Assembly (NCBI GenBank): GCA_965279705.1
Contig: OZ257257.1
Span: forward strand, 682,001 to 746,000
Direction of reading: 5' to 3'
Origin: Stagnimonas sp965279705
GTDB taxonomy: Bacteria > Pseudomonadota > Gammaproteobacteria > Nevskiales > Nevskiaceae
Length of the DNA stretch: 64,000 nucleotides
Position 1 is the first letter of the stretch; each line of letters opens with the position of its first letter. Under the pieces are notes generated by a model. It saw nothing but the letters and a program-made list of their open reading frames with translations, was not told the origin of the DNA and did not search any database. Shown one piece after another: positions 16,126-24,650 of this stretch. A program made the translations under genes and the position numbers.

Positions 16126-17081
16126 GTGCGCTGCTGGACGTGCGTCAGTTGTCGCTTGCGTATCGCACGCGGCAGGGTGTGCTGCCGGTGCTGCACGAGG
16201 TGAGCTTCAGCCTCGCCGCCGGGCAGACTCTCGGCGTGGTCGGCGAGTCAGGCTCCGGCAAGTCGCAGATCGCCTTGGCATTGATGGGCTTGCTGCCGAT
16301 GAATGCGGAAGTGCAGGGCAGTCTGGTTTTCGAGAATCAGGAACTGCTGACGCTCAAGCCGCGCGCGCGCCGTGCCCTGCGCGGCGCACGCATGGGTCTG
16401 ATCTTTCAGGACCCGATGACGAGCCTGAATCCGCACCTCACCATCGGTCTGCAACTGGCGGAGGTGCTGGAGCAGCATCGCGGTGCCTGCCGCGCGGCGG
16501 CGCTGGCCGAGTCACAGCGCATGCTCGATGCCGTGCGCATCCCGCAGGCCGCGCAGCGCCTCAAGCAATATCCACACGAACTCTCGGGCGGCCAGCGACA
16601 GCGCGTGATGATCGCGATGATGCTGCTGGCAAAGCCGGTGCTGCTGATTGCCGATGAGCCCACCACCGCGCTCGACGTGACCGTGCAGGCCGAAATACTC
16701 CAGCTGCTCGCCACGCTCAAGCGCGATCTGGACTTGAGCCTGTTGATGATCTCCCACGACCTCGGCGTGATGGCCGACATCGCCGACACCCTGCTGGTGC
16801 TCTACGCCGGGCGCGTGCTGGAGCAGGGCAGGGCGGCACAGGTGCTGTCGGCTCCCAGCCACCCCTACACCCAGGCTCTGCTGGCTTGCAGGCCGCGATT
16901 GGACACGCCCTGGGACGTGCCGCTGCCCAGCATTGCCGGCACGCCAGCGCGCGCGTCGGCCGCAACCGCCGGCTGTGTGTTCGCCCCACGCTGCGGCCGC
17001 GTGCAGGTGCTCTGCCACAGTGCACCGCCGCCGCTGCGGGACTTTGGTGAGGGGTCAGCCAGCGCTTGCCATTTTTCTTGA
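16122..17081 (+). CDS. Peptide ABC transporter ATP-binding protein, OppD type
   Basis: Cytoplasmic ATPase that energises the importer. The 319-residue protein shows Walker A GESGSGKS (41-48), Q-loop Gln96, signature LSGGQ (154-158) and Walker B LLIADEP (174-180). It also has the C-terminal oligopeptide-transporter extension with the cysteine-rich pattern GCVFAPRC...C...ACH. The start at 16122 overlaps the OppC stop; earlier in-frame starts would lie inside the permease gene. No OppF partner follows, so this ATPase may act as a homodimer or pair with an ATPase encoded elsewhere. Last gene of the operon. Confidence 0.92.
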   Translation: MSALLDVRQLSLAYRTRQGVLPVLHEVSFSLAAGQTLGVVGESGSGKSQIALALMGLLPMNAEVQGSLVFENQELLTLKPRARRALRGARMGLIFQDPMTSLNPHLTIGLQLAEVLEQHRGACRAAALAESQRMLDAVRIPQAAQRLKQYPHELSGGQRQRVMIAMMLLAKPVLLIADEPTTALDVTVQAEILQLLATLKRDLDLSLLMISHDLGVMADIADTLLVLYAGRVLEQGRAAQVLSAPSHPYTQALLACRPRLDTPWDVPLPSIAGTPARASAATAGCVFAPRCGRVQVLCHSAPPPLRDFGEGSASACHFS

Positions 17082-17172
17082 CGCCAGCGTCACAAATACT
17101 TCGTTCGCAAGCCTTGCCCCATTAAAATGCAGATCGCTGTAGACCTGCGTCTCGTCGTCACCCATGCAGGAG

Positions 17173-17190
17173 CGGTTGAGGAAGCAACCG
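17173..17190 (+). promoter_or_regulatory. Leader hairpin with GGA in the loop upstream of the first DUF1302 gene
   Basis: CGGTTG (17173-17178) and CAACCG (17185-17190) form a perfect 6-bp stem around the loop AGGAAG, 34 bases before the GTG start. Hairpins presenting GGA are the binding form for CsrA/RsmA-type regulators, and further GGA triplets occur at 17168-17172 and in the ribosome binding site. This is a structural observation; CsrA control is only a hypothesis. Confidence 0.25.
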
Positions 17191-17224
17191 ACGCGGCAGC
17201 GTCCAGTCAATTAGGGAGATTTGC

Positions 17225-19774
17225 GTGCGCATCCACCATCGTCCGGCTCTTGCCGGCCTGCTCAGTTTTGGCATGGTCGCGTCCGCCTGGGCCATCGAGT
17301 TCGTGCTGCCCTATGGCGATGACGGCATCAAGGGCGTGCTCAACAGCAACGTCACCGTCGGTGCGGCCATCCGCACGCAGGAGCGCTCGCAAGCGCTGGT
17401 GGGCAAGTCCAACAACGATTCCTCGGCTTGCGGCATTCCGTATCAATCCTGTCAGGCGACTTTCCGCGACCAGATCTATCCCTCGGCTCGACTCGCCACT
17501 ATCCCGGGCCAGTACACGCTCAATGCCGACAACGGCAATCTCAACTACGACAAGGGCGATGTCACGCAGGCGCCGTTCAAGCTGACTCAGGATCTGTCGC
17601 TGACCTATGGCGTGTTCGGGTTCTTCGGCCGCGGCATTTTCTTTCACGATTTCGTCAACGACAGCTTCACCGAGTCGCATCCCAACGAGATCAACCGCGG
17701 CAACTATGCGACGGTGGGGTACTCGGCCAACGACTTGGCGTCGTTCACGCTGCCATATCCAGGCAACCAGTTCGGACGCATCTACGGCCCGGGTGCTGCC
17801 ACCCGAAGCCCGCGCGGCGACCGCAGCACGCGCCAGCAGATCGGGCACGATTTACAGCCGCTCGACAGCTACATCTACGGCAAGCTGCCGATCCCGTTCA
17901 CCGACGACAAGCAGCTGACTTTCAAGCTCGGCCGCCAGACCGTGAACTGGGGCGAGTCGACCCTGCTCGTCGTCAACTCCTTGAACCAGGCACAGCCGGT
18001 CAACGCCAACAACTTCCAGCGCGTCGGCTTCACGGTGGAAGAAGTTTTCACGCCCATCAACCAGGCCTTCGTCAGTTTCGAGCCGTTCGAGAACGCCACT
18101 TTCGAGACCTTCTACCAACTGGAATGGAAGAACGTCGAGGCTACAGCGCCCGGCAGTTTTTTCTCCGGCCTTGATATCGGCACCTCCAATGCAGTCGACG
18201 AGGTCTACGCCAGCTTCGGCGGTGCGGCGGAAGACCCGGATGGCCTGGCGTCACTGCAATACAACCCGCTGTCGCGAATCACCAACACCACGCTGCGTCT
18301 GCAACGCCTACCTGATCTGGAGCCGAAGACTGGTGGACAAGTGGGTGCGGCCTTCAAGTACTTCGCCGAGGACTTGAACAACGGCACCGAGCTGGGTCTG
18401 TACTTTCTCAACTATCACTCGCGACTGCCGTATGCGAGCTTCTTTTCGGCACAGGCCAGCTGTGCGCGGCGCGAAGGCAATGCGCTCGGCATTGATGCCT
18501 ACGACCCGGTCAGCTTTCTCGCCACCTGTCCCTTGATCCCGCAAGTGGCGGGTAGCCCCGAGAACGCCCAGTCGAGTGCTGCCGATCTCGACTCCGCCAT
18601 GCTGCTGCTCGAATACCCCGAGAACATTCAGATGTACGGGTTCTCGTTCAACACCACGGTCGGTGATTTTTCGCTACAGGGCGAAGTCGCCTATCGGCCC
18701 AACCTGCCGCTGCAGGTCGATCAGGAAGACCTGGCCTTCGCCGCTTTCGGCCCGACACTGACCCGCTGCCACGACCGCAACCTCGCGCGCAGCCCGCTAT
18801 CGGCAATTGATGCGAGCGCGGCCACCAGCGCCTTGAACAATCTCTTCGGCAGTCTCGGCGTGCCGCTGGGCGTGCCCAATGTGTTGCCGGTGGGCACCGG
18901 CTGTGCGGGCACCACGGCGGGCATCGACACCAACAACACGCGGCCTGCCGGTGCGTCAGCGACGTACGGCTCCAGCAACTTTTTGCTGGCCGATGGCAGC
19001 AATCCCTTCCCCGACACCTTCGATCTGGCGGTGGGCCATCTGCCGGGTTCGGCGCGTTCGTTCCCCAACTTCATCATCCCGTATCGCGGCGGCACCTTGG
19101 GCGAGAACGCGCCCACCGATCTGAGCCAGCCGCTCGATCGTCGCAACGCCGGCTACATCCAGGGCTTCGAGCGCTTCGAGGTCTACCAATTCAACATGGG
19201 CGCGACCCGCGTGTTTGGCGCTACCGACAATCCCTTCGGCGCGGACCAGATCATTCTGCTGCTCGAAGCCGGTGCGACCTATGTGCCCAACCTGCCGTCG
19301 CTGGATGAGTTGCAGATCGAAGCGCCGGGCACTTTTCTCTCCGCCGCTGCGGGCGCAGACGGCTCGGGTGCTTACTTCGACGATGCGACCCGTCGGCAGG
19401 CGTGCTCCACCAACCCAACGTGCAGCTACGGGCCCGACGGTCTGCGCTTCAACCCACATCAGGAAAATCTGCACAACTTCGTCACGCCATTTTCTTGGGG
19501 CTACCGCGTGGTCAGCCAGATCAAGTACGAGAGTGTGCTGCCGGGCATCTCGCTGCAACCGCAGCTGATCTTCGCGCACGACGTCAACGGCATTTCACCA
19601 GGCCCCGGCGAGAACTTTCGCCGCGGTCGCAAGACCATCGGCACGATCCTGGAGACGCGCTACAAATCGAGTTTTTCGTTCAACGTCGGCTACACCTGGT
19701 TCACCGGTGGCGGCAGCGGTAATTTGCTGAGCGACCGCGACTTCGCACAAGCGTTTGCCCGCTATCTTTTCTAG
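17225..19774 (+). CDS. DUF1302 family outer-membrane protein (first of a tandem pair)
   Basis: An 849-residue protein of the DUF1302 family, predicted outer-membrane beta-barrels of unclear function. The signal peptide ends near ASAWA and the mature protein begins IEFVLPYGDDGIKGVL. A conserved central block reads FKLGRQTVNWGEST then VNSLNQAQPVNANNF, and the C-terminus ends in an aromatic residue (FARYLF), as expected for a barrel. The start is a GTG with an AGGGAGA ribosome binding site 5-12 bases upstream. The next gene is a clear paralogue. In Pseudomonas-like genomes DUF1302 genes usually sit with DUF1329 and an RND transporter; neither is here. Confidence 0.85.
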   Translation: MRIHHRPALAGLLSFGMVASAWAIEFVLPYGDDGIKGVLNSNVTVGAAIRTQERSQALVGKSNNDSSACGIPYQSCQATFRDQIYPSARLATIPGQYTLNADNGNLNYDKGDVTQAPFKLTQDLSLTYGVFGFFGRGIFFHDFVNDSFTESHPNEINRGNYATVGYSANDLASFTLPYPGNQFGRIYGPGAATRSPRGDRSTRQQIGHDLQPLDSYIYGKLPIPFTDDKQLTFKLGRQTVNWGESTLLVVNSLNQAQPVNANNFQRVGFTVEEVFTPINQAFVSFEPFENATFETFYQLEWKNVEATAPGSFFSGLDIGTSNAVDEVYASFGGAAEDPDGLASLQYNPLSRITNTTLRLQRLPDLEPKTGGQVGAAFKYFAEDLNNGTELGLYFLNYHSRLPYASFFSAQASCARREGNALGIDAYDPVSFLATCPLIPQVAGSPENAQSSAADLDSAMLLLEYPENIQMYGFSFNTTVGDFSLQGEVAYRPNLPLQVDQEDLAFAAFGPTLTRCHDRNLARSPLSAIDASAATSALNNLFGSLGVPLGVPNVLPVGTGCAGTTAGIDTNNTRPAGASATYGSSNFLLADGSNPFPDTFDLAVGHLPGSARSFPNFIIPYRGGTLGENAPTDLSQPLDRRNAGYIQGFERFEVYQFNMGATRVFGATDNPFGADQIILLLEAGATYVPNLPSLDELQIEAPGTFLSAAAGADGSGAYFDDATRRQACSTNPTCSYGPDGLRFNPHQENLHNFVTPFSWGYRVVSQIKYESVLPGISLQPQLIFAHDVNGISPGPGENFRRGRKTIGTILETRYKSSFSFNVGYTWFTGGGSGNLLSDRDFAQAFARYLF

Positions 19775-19805
19775 GTCACTGCAAGAGTTATCAGGGTTAC
19801 CTATG

Positions 19806-19830
19806 AAAGCGCGCTGCGGCGCGTTTTTTT
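19806..19830 (+). terminator. Intrinsic terminator between the two DUF1302 genes
   Basis: CGCGC (19810-19814) and GCGCG (19819-19823) form a stem with a TGCG loop, extended by A/T pairs on the outside and followed by seven T (19824-19830). It lies 31 bases after the first DUF1302 stop, so the two paralogues are probably separate transcripts. Confidence 0.85.
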
Positions 19831-19953
19831 GTTGCGCTGCGTGATTGCTGTGCGCCGGATGCACTGCTATTTTCGATGCCAGTTGCGCGGTATCTTCCGC
19901 ACGACAACACATAGTGCGACTGCCATGACGGTCGCCTTCGAGAGGAGATTTCG

Positions 19954-22584
19954 ATGCGTCTTGCGTACCGTCCGTGGTGGCAGCTGGTGCCCGTGCTCGT
20001 TGTTTCTGTCGTCGGTTTTTCAACACCGGCGTATGCCATCGACTTCAAGCTGCCGTTTGGTGAAGACGGCATCGAAGGCGTGCTCAACACCACCAGCTCG
20101 CTCGGCGTGCAGGTGCGTATGCAGGAGCGCAGCGCCGATCTGGTGGGCAAGGCCAATCTCGATCCGAGCGTATGCGGGCGACTGCCGGCCATCGATGGCA
20201 CGCCGGGCACGGGTCGGCCGCTGTATCAGTCTTGCCAGGGCTTGTTCCGTACCCAGACCTATCCCGCAGCGCGGCTCTCGCAGGTGCCGGGTCAGTTCTC
20301 CGGCAATTTCGACGACGGCAATCTCAACTACAACAAACACGACATCACGCAAGCGCCGCTGAAGATCACGCAAGATCTCACGCTGACCCAAGGCGACTTC
20401 GGGTTCTTCGCGCGGGCCTTGGGTTTCTATGATCTCGTCAACGCCAATTTTTCGGAGTACCACCCCAACCGCATCACCAACGAAAACGCCTCCCGTGTCG
20501 GTATTCCAGTCACGCCGCTGAACAACAATGGACTGCCCCGCAACGACTCCAAGCCCTGCGGTGATCGCGCGCCTGTAGCAGGCGTACCCTGCGGTTTGCT
20601 GTACGGCCCCGGTGAGGTGGTGCGCAATGGCCGCGACAGCGAAACGCAGCGGCAGATTGGCTACAACGTGCAGCTGCTCGACGCGGTGGTCTACGGCAAG
20701 GTGCCTTTTCTGGGGCAGGAGCTGACGGTGAAGTTTGGCCGCCAGACCATCAACTGGGGCGAGTCCACGCTGCTGGTCATCAACTCGCTCAACCAGGCGC
20801 AGCCGGTCAACGCCAACAATTTTTTGCGTACGGGCTTCCAGGTTGAAGAAGTATTCACGCCCCAGACCTCGCTCTACATCAGCGGCCAGCCAATGGACGA
20901 CGTGACCTTCGAGACCTTCTATGACTTTGAATGGTCGCCGGTGGAGATCCCCGCCAAGGGTTCGTATTTCTCGTTTGCCGATTTCGGTACCGACAATGCC
21001 GGTGATTTCGCCACCGCCAGTTTCGGTGGTGCAGCCGAAGACCCGGATGGTGCGGGCTTCCTCATCGACAACGCGCTTTCGGGCCTCACCAACACCAGCC
21101 TTCGTGTGCAGCGCCTGCGCGACAACACCCCGAAGAAGTTCGGCCTCACCAATCAGTTCGGGGCGTCGCTCAAGTATTACGCCGAGTGGTTGAACAACGG
21201 CACCGAACTCGGGCTTTACTTCATGAACTACCACTCGAAGCTGCCCTACATCAGCACCTATGCCTCGCTGGATTCCTGCGCCCGCAACTCCCGCACCACC
21301 GTGCAGTTTCTGGCGGACTGCCCCGACATTCCCCTGCTGCATGGACTCACCGATCCCAACAATCCGGCGGCGGCAACCAGTGACCCGATCCTGTTCGATA
21401 CCGCCAAGCTCCAGTTTGAATATCCAGAGAACATCAAGATGCTGGGCGTGTCGTTCAACACCACGCTGGGCGAGTTCTCGATTCAGGGCGAGGTGGCGTA
21501 CCGGCCTGATCTGCCTTTGCAGGTCGATGTCGAAGACCTGCTATTTGCCGCCTACGGGCCGACGCTGACGCGTTGCCACAACCCGGATATCAGCGCGAGC
21601 AGCGGTCCCAATCCTCGTACTGGCACCTGCCAAGGCACCGGCACACTCACCGGCACCCTGACACAGCCTGTGCTGGGGCTGCTGCCGCCCGAGCTGGCCA
21701 GTCTCCTCACCGGTATCGCAGGCTCGGGCCCGGTGGGTGGCGTTGGCACCGATGCAAACGGCAACGTGATCGTCTATCCCGGCAGCGATTACGTGGTGGA
21801 TGGCACCGGCAGTTTGGGTAGCTATGCCGACACCTTCGACTTGGCCGTTGGCCACGCCGTGGGTTCAGCTCGTGCATTCCCCAGCTTTGTGACGGCCTAT
21901 CGTGGCGGTGCCGTGGGTGAAAATCCTGGCAGCAATCCCAATCTGCCCTACGACCGCAACAACCCCGGCTACATCCGCGGCTATGAGCGCATGCAGGTGT
22001 ACCAGTTCAACTTGGGCGCGACCCAGGTGCTGGGCGCCACCGACAACTTCATCGGCGCCGATCAGATCATCAATCTGTTCGAGGTGGGCGCCACCTGGGT
22101 GCCCGGCTTGCCGCCGCTGGATGAGTTGCAGTTCGACGCACCGGGCACTCTGACGCATGCCAGTGCCGGTGCCGATGGCACCGGTGCCGATCGCTCGCGC
22201 CAGGCCTGCTCGACCAACCCGACCTGCTCCTTCGGTGCCGATGGCCTCCGCTTCAATCCGTCACAGGCGAACCTTGATCTGTTTCCGGACAAGTTCAGCT
22301 GGGGCTATCGCATCATCAGCCTGATCAAGTACGAAAGCGTGTTCCCCGGCATCAGTTTCCAGCCGATGATCATCTGGCAGCACGATGTCAGCGGCACCGC
22401 GCCGCAGCCGCTCGACACCAACTTTGTCGAGGGCCGCAAGACCGCCACCATCAACATCGAGGCGCGCTACAAGTCGGCACTGTCGATCGTGCCGGGTTAC
22501 ACCTGGTTTACCGGCGGGGCAGATGGCGCGAATGTCTACAAGGATCGTGACTTCGCGCAGGTGTACGTGAAGTATCAGTTTTGA
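19954..22584 (+). CDS. DUF1302 family outer-membrane protein (second of a tandem pair)
   Basis: An 876-residue paralogue of the preceding gene. The signal peptide ends near TPAYA and the mature part starts IDFKLPFGEDGIEGVL. It shares the VKFGRQTINWGEST block, AAYGPTLTRCHN and the C-terminal architecture, ending VYVKYQF. It differs by a longer Gly/Thr-rich loop around residues 550-620 (GTGTLTGTLTQPVLGLLPPE) where the first copy has a shorter segment. The ATG at 19954 has a GAGGAGA ribosome binding site. It is predicted to be an outer-membrane barrel; the substrate or role is unknown. Confidence 0.85.
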   Translation: MRLAYRPWWQLVPVLVVSVVGFSTPAYAIDFKLPFGEDGIEGVLNTTSSLGVQVRMQERSADLVGKANLDPSVCGRLPAIDGTPGTGRPLYQSCQGLFRTQTYPAARLSQVPGQFSGNFDDGNLNYNKHDITQAPLKITQDLTLTQGDFGFFARALGFYDLVNANFSEYHPNRITNENASRVGIPVTPLNNNGLPRNDSKPCGDRAPVAGVPCGLLYGPGEVVRNGRDSETQRQIGYNVQLLDAVVYGKVPFLGQELTVKFGRQTINWGESTLLVINSLNQAQPVNANNFLRTGFQVEEVFTPQTSLYISGQPMDDVTFETFYDFEWSPVEIPAKGSYFSFADFGTDNAGDFATASFGGAAEDPDGAGFLIDNALSGLTNTSLRVQRLRDNTPKKFGLTNQFGASLKYYAEWLNNGTELGLYFMNYHSKLPYISTYASLDSCARNSRTTVQFLADCPDIPLLHGLTDPNNPAAATSDPILFDTAKLQFEYPENIKMLGVSFNTTLGEFSIQGEVAYRPDLPLQVDVEDLLFAAYGPTLTRCHNPDISASSGPNPRTGTCQGTGTLTGTLTQPVLGLLPPELASLLTGIAGSGPVGGVGTDANGNVIVYPGSDYVVDGTGSLGSYADTFDLAVGHAVGSARAFPSFVTAYRGGAVGENPGSNPNLPYDRNNPGYIRGYERMQVYQFNLGATQVLGATDNFIGADQIINLFEVGATWVPGLPPLDELQFDAPGTLTHASAGADGTGADRSRQACSTNPTCSFGADGLRFNPSQANLDLFPDKFSWGYRIISLIKYESVFPGISFQPMIIWQHDVSGTAPQPLDTNFVEGRKTATINIEARYKSALSIVPGYTWFTGGADGANVYKDRDFAQVYVKYQF

Positions 22585-22621
22585 GGTGCTGACCCATAGC
22601 GAGAGAATGCGTGACCAACCC

Positions 22622-22651
22622 GTGACGACAGCCGCCCCCCGCCGCTATACT
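22622..22651 (+). promoter_or_regulatory. Candidate promoter of petABC
   Basis: A TATACT box at 22646-22651 (five of six matches to the -10 consensus) is preceded after 18 bases by GTGACG at 22622-22627 (four of six matches to the -35 consensus). It lies about 90 bases upstream of petA and is the best sigma-70-like pair in the gap. Identified by eye. Confidence 0.4.
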
Positions 22652-22741
22652 CGCGCCGATCATTTCATTGGTCGGCACTGGCTCTGAAAAGACCGTTGCC
22701 CACAGCCCAGCTTTTCAGATTCCAGCAAGGACTTTTCCAAC

Positions 22742-23356
22742 ATGAGCACTGAAAGTGCCATCCACGGTAATCCCAACGTGGATACCAGTCGCCGCCGTTT
22801 TTTGACGCTTGCTGCCTCGGGCATGGGCGTTGTTGGTGGTGCCGCCGTGGTCTGGCCGCTGCTGGCCTCGCTGCGTCCCAGCGCCAAGGCCCAGGCTGCC
22901 GGCGCACCGATCAGCATTGATCTTGCACCGATCGAGCCGGGCCAGAAGCTCACCGCTAGCTGGCGCGGCAAGGCGATCTGGGTGGTCAAGCGCACGCCTG
23001 AGATGGTGGCGAGCTTGACCAAGGTGACTGGCGATCTGGTCGATCCTGAGTCCAATTCGTCGAAGCAGCCGGTTTACGCCAAGAACGCCGACCGCGCGAT
23101 CAAGCCCGAAGTCTCGGTGCTGATTGCCAACTGCACGCATCTGGGCTGCATCCCCACCTTCCGCCCGGATCATCCGGCGCCGGACGTCCATGCCAATTGG
23201 GAAGGCGGCTTCTACTGCCCCTGCCACGGTTCCAAGTTCGACCTCGCAGGCCGCGTTTACAAGGGCTCGCCGGCACCCGTCAACCTTTCCATCCCGCCCC
23301 ACCGTTTCGTCACCGACGCGCAGATCGTGATCGGCGAAGACCAGACGGCCGCGTAA
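22742..23356 (+). CDS. petA: Ubiquinol-cytochrome c reductase iron-sulfur subunit (Rieske)
   Basis: Rieske protein of the cytochrome bc1 complex, transferring electrons from ubiquinol to cytochrome c1. The 204-residue product has a twin-arginine-type N-terminus (SRRRFLT, residues 16-22) and one membrane anchor (about 24-43). The [2Fe-2S] motifs are complete: C131-T-H133-LGC136 and C159-P-C161-H162-GSKFD, with Cys131, His133, Cys159 and His162 as ligands and Cys136/Cys161 as the disulfide pair. First gene of the petABC operon; petB follows after 34 bases. Confidence 0.97.
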   Translation: MSTESAIHGNPNVDTSRRRFLTLAASGMGVVGGAAVVWPLLASLRPSAKAQAAGAPISIDLAPIEPGQKLTASWRGKAIWVVKRTPEMVASLTKVTGDLVDPESNSSKQPVYAKNADRAIKPEVSVLIANCTHLGCIPTFRPDHPAPDVHANWEGGFYCPCHGSKFDLAGRVYKGSPAPVNLSIPPHRFVTDAQIVIGEDQTAA

Positions 23357-23390
23357 GCGCGGGATCACGGATTCTATTCAGGAGCTGCAC

Positions 23391-24650
23391 ATGGGCATTG
23401 TCGCCAATCCATACAAAACAACCGGCCTGCTGGGCTGGTTCGATGATCGCTTCCCGCTGACCAAGCTGTGGAAGGATCATCTGGCCGAGTACTACGCGCC
23501 GAAGAACTTCAACTTCTGGTACTACTTTGGTTCGCTTGCGCTGTTGGTGCTGGTCAACCAGCTCATCACCGGCATCGTGCTGACCATGCACTACAAGCCG
23601 GGTGCCGAGACCGCGTTCGATTCCGTCGAATACATCATGCGTGACGTGCCCTGGGGCAACATCATCCGCTACATGCACTCGACCGGCGCATCGGCGTTTT
23701 TCATCGTCGTATTCCTGCACATGTATCGCGGCCTGCTCTACGGCAGCTACCAGAAACCGCGCGAGCTGATCTGGATCTTCGGCTCGCTGATCTTCCTGGT
23801 GCTGATGGCCGAAGCCTTCTGTGGTTACGTGCTGCCCTGGGGCAACATGAGCTACTGGGGTGCGCAGGTCATCATCAGCCTGTTCGGCACCATCCCGGTC
23901 ATTGGGCCGGACATCGTCATCTGGGTGCAGGGCGATTATTCGCCCGCAGATGCCACGCTCAACCGCCTGTTCTCGCTGCACGTCATCGCGTTGCCGTTCG
24001 TGCTGGTCGGCCTGGTCGTCGCGCACATCATTGCGCTGCACGAAGTAGGCTCCAACAACCCAGACGGCGTCGAGATCAAGAAGAACAAGGACGAGCATGG
24101 TCACCCGGTCGATGGCATTCCCTTCCACCCGTACTACACGGTGAAGGACATTGTCGGCGTCACGGTGTTCCTGATGATCTTCTGTGCTGCGATCTTCTGG
24201 GCACCGGATGGTGGTGGTTACTTCCTCGAGAAGCCGAACTTCACTCCGGCCAGCGCCATTAACACGCCAGAGCACATCACCCCGGCTTGGTACTTCGGCA
24301 GCTTCTACGCCATTCTGCGTGCCACACCATCGATGTTCGGCTCGGCACTGCCGGGCGTGATCGCGATGTTCGGCGCGGTGCTGGTGATCTTCTTCGTGCC
24401 TTGGCTCGACCGTTCGCCGGTGAAGTCGATGCGCTACAAAGGCCCGCTCTCGAAGATCGCGCTGGCGCTGTTCACCATCGCTTTCATCGCGCTGAACTAC
24501 TACGGCATGCAGCCGCCGAGCGACCTCGGCAAGGCCATCTCGCAGATCGGCACTGTTGTTTACTTCCTCTTCTTCCTGCTGATGCCCATCTACACCAAGA
24601 TGGACTCCTACAAGACCGTACCGGAGCGTGTGACCTATGAAGCCCACTAA
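23391..24650 (+). CDS. petB: Cytochrome b of the bc1 complex
   Basis: Membrane-embedded diheme cytochrome b, 419 residues with eight predicted helices. The heme-ligating histidines are His96/His110 and His197/His212. The second pair has 14 intervening residues, one more than in the mitochondrial/alpha-proteobacterial type. At the quinol-oxidation site the usual PEWY motif reads PAWY (residues 298-301). The ATG at 23391 follows an AGGAGC ribosome binding site. It overlaps petC by 14 bases, supporting translational coupling. Confidence 0.97.
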   Translation: MGIVANPYKTTGLLGWFDDRFPLTKLWKDHLAEYYAPKNFNFWYYFGSLALLVLVNQLITGIVLTMHYKPGAETAFDSVEYIMRDVPWGNIIRYMHSTGASAFFIVVFLHMYRGLLYGSYQKPRELIWIFGSLIFLVLMAEAFCGYVLPWGNMSYWGAQVIISLFGTIPVIGPDIVIWVQGDYSPADATLNRLFSLHVIALPFVLVGLVVAHIIALHEVGSNNPDGVEIKKNKDEHGHPVDGIPFHPYYTVKDIVGVTVFLMIFCAAIFWAPDGGGYFLEKPNFTPASAINTPEHITPAWYFGSFYAILRATPSMFGSALPGVIAMFGAVLVIFFVPWLDRSPVKSMRYKGPLSKIALALFTIAFIALNYYGMQPPSDLGKAISQIGTVVYFLFFLLMPIYTKMDSYKTVPERVTYEAH

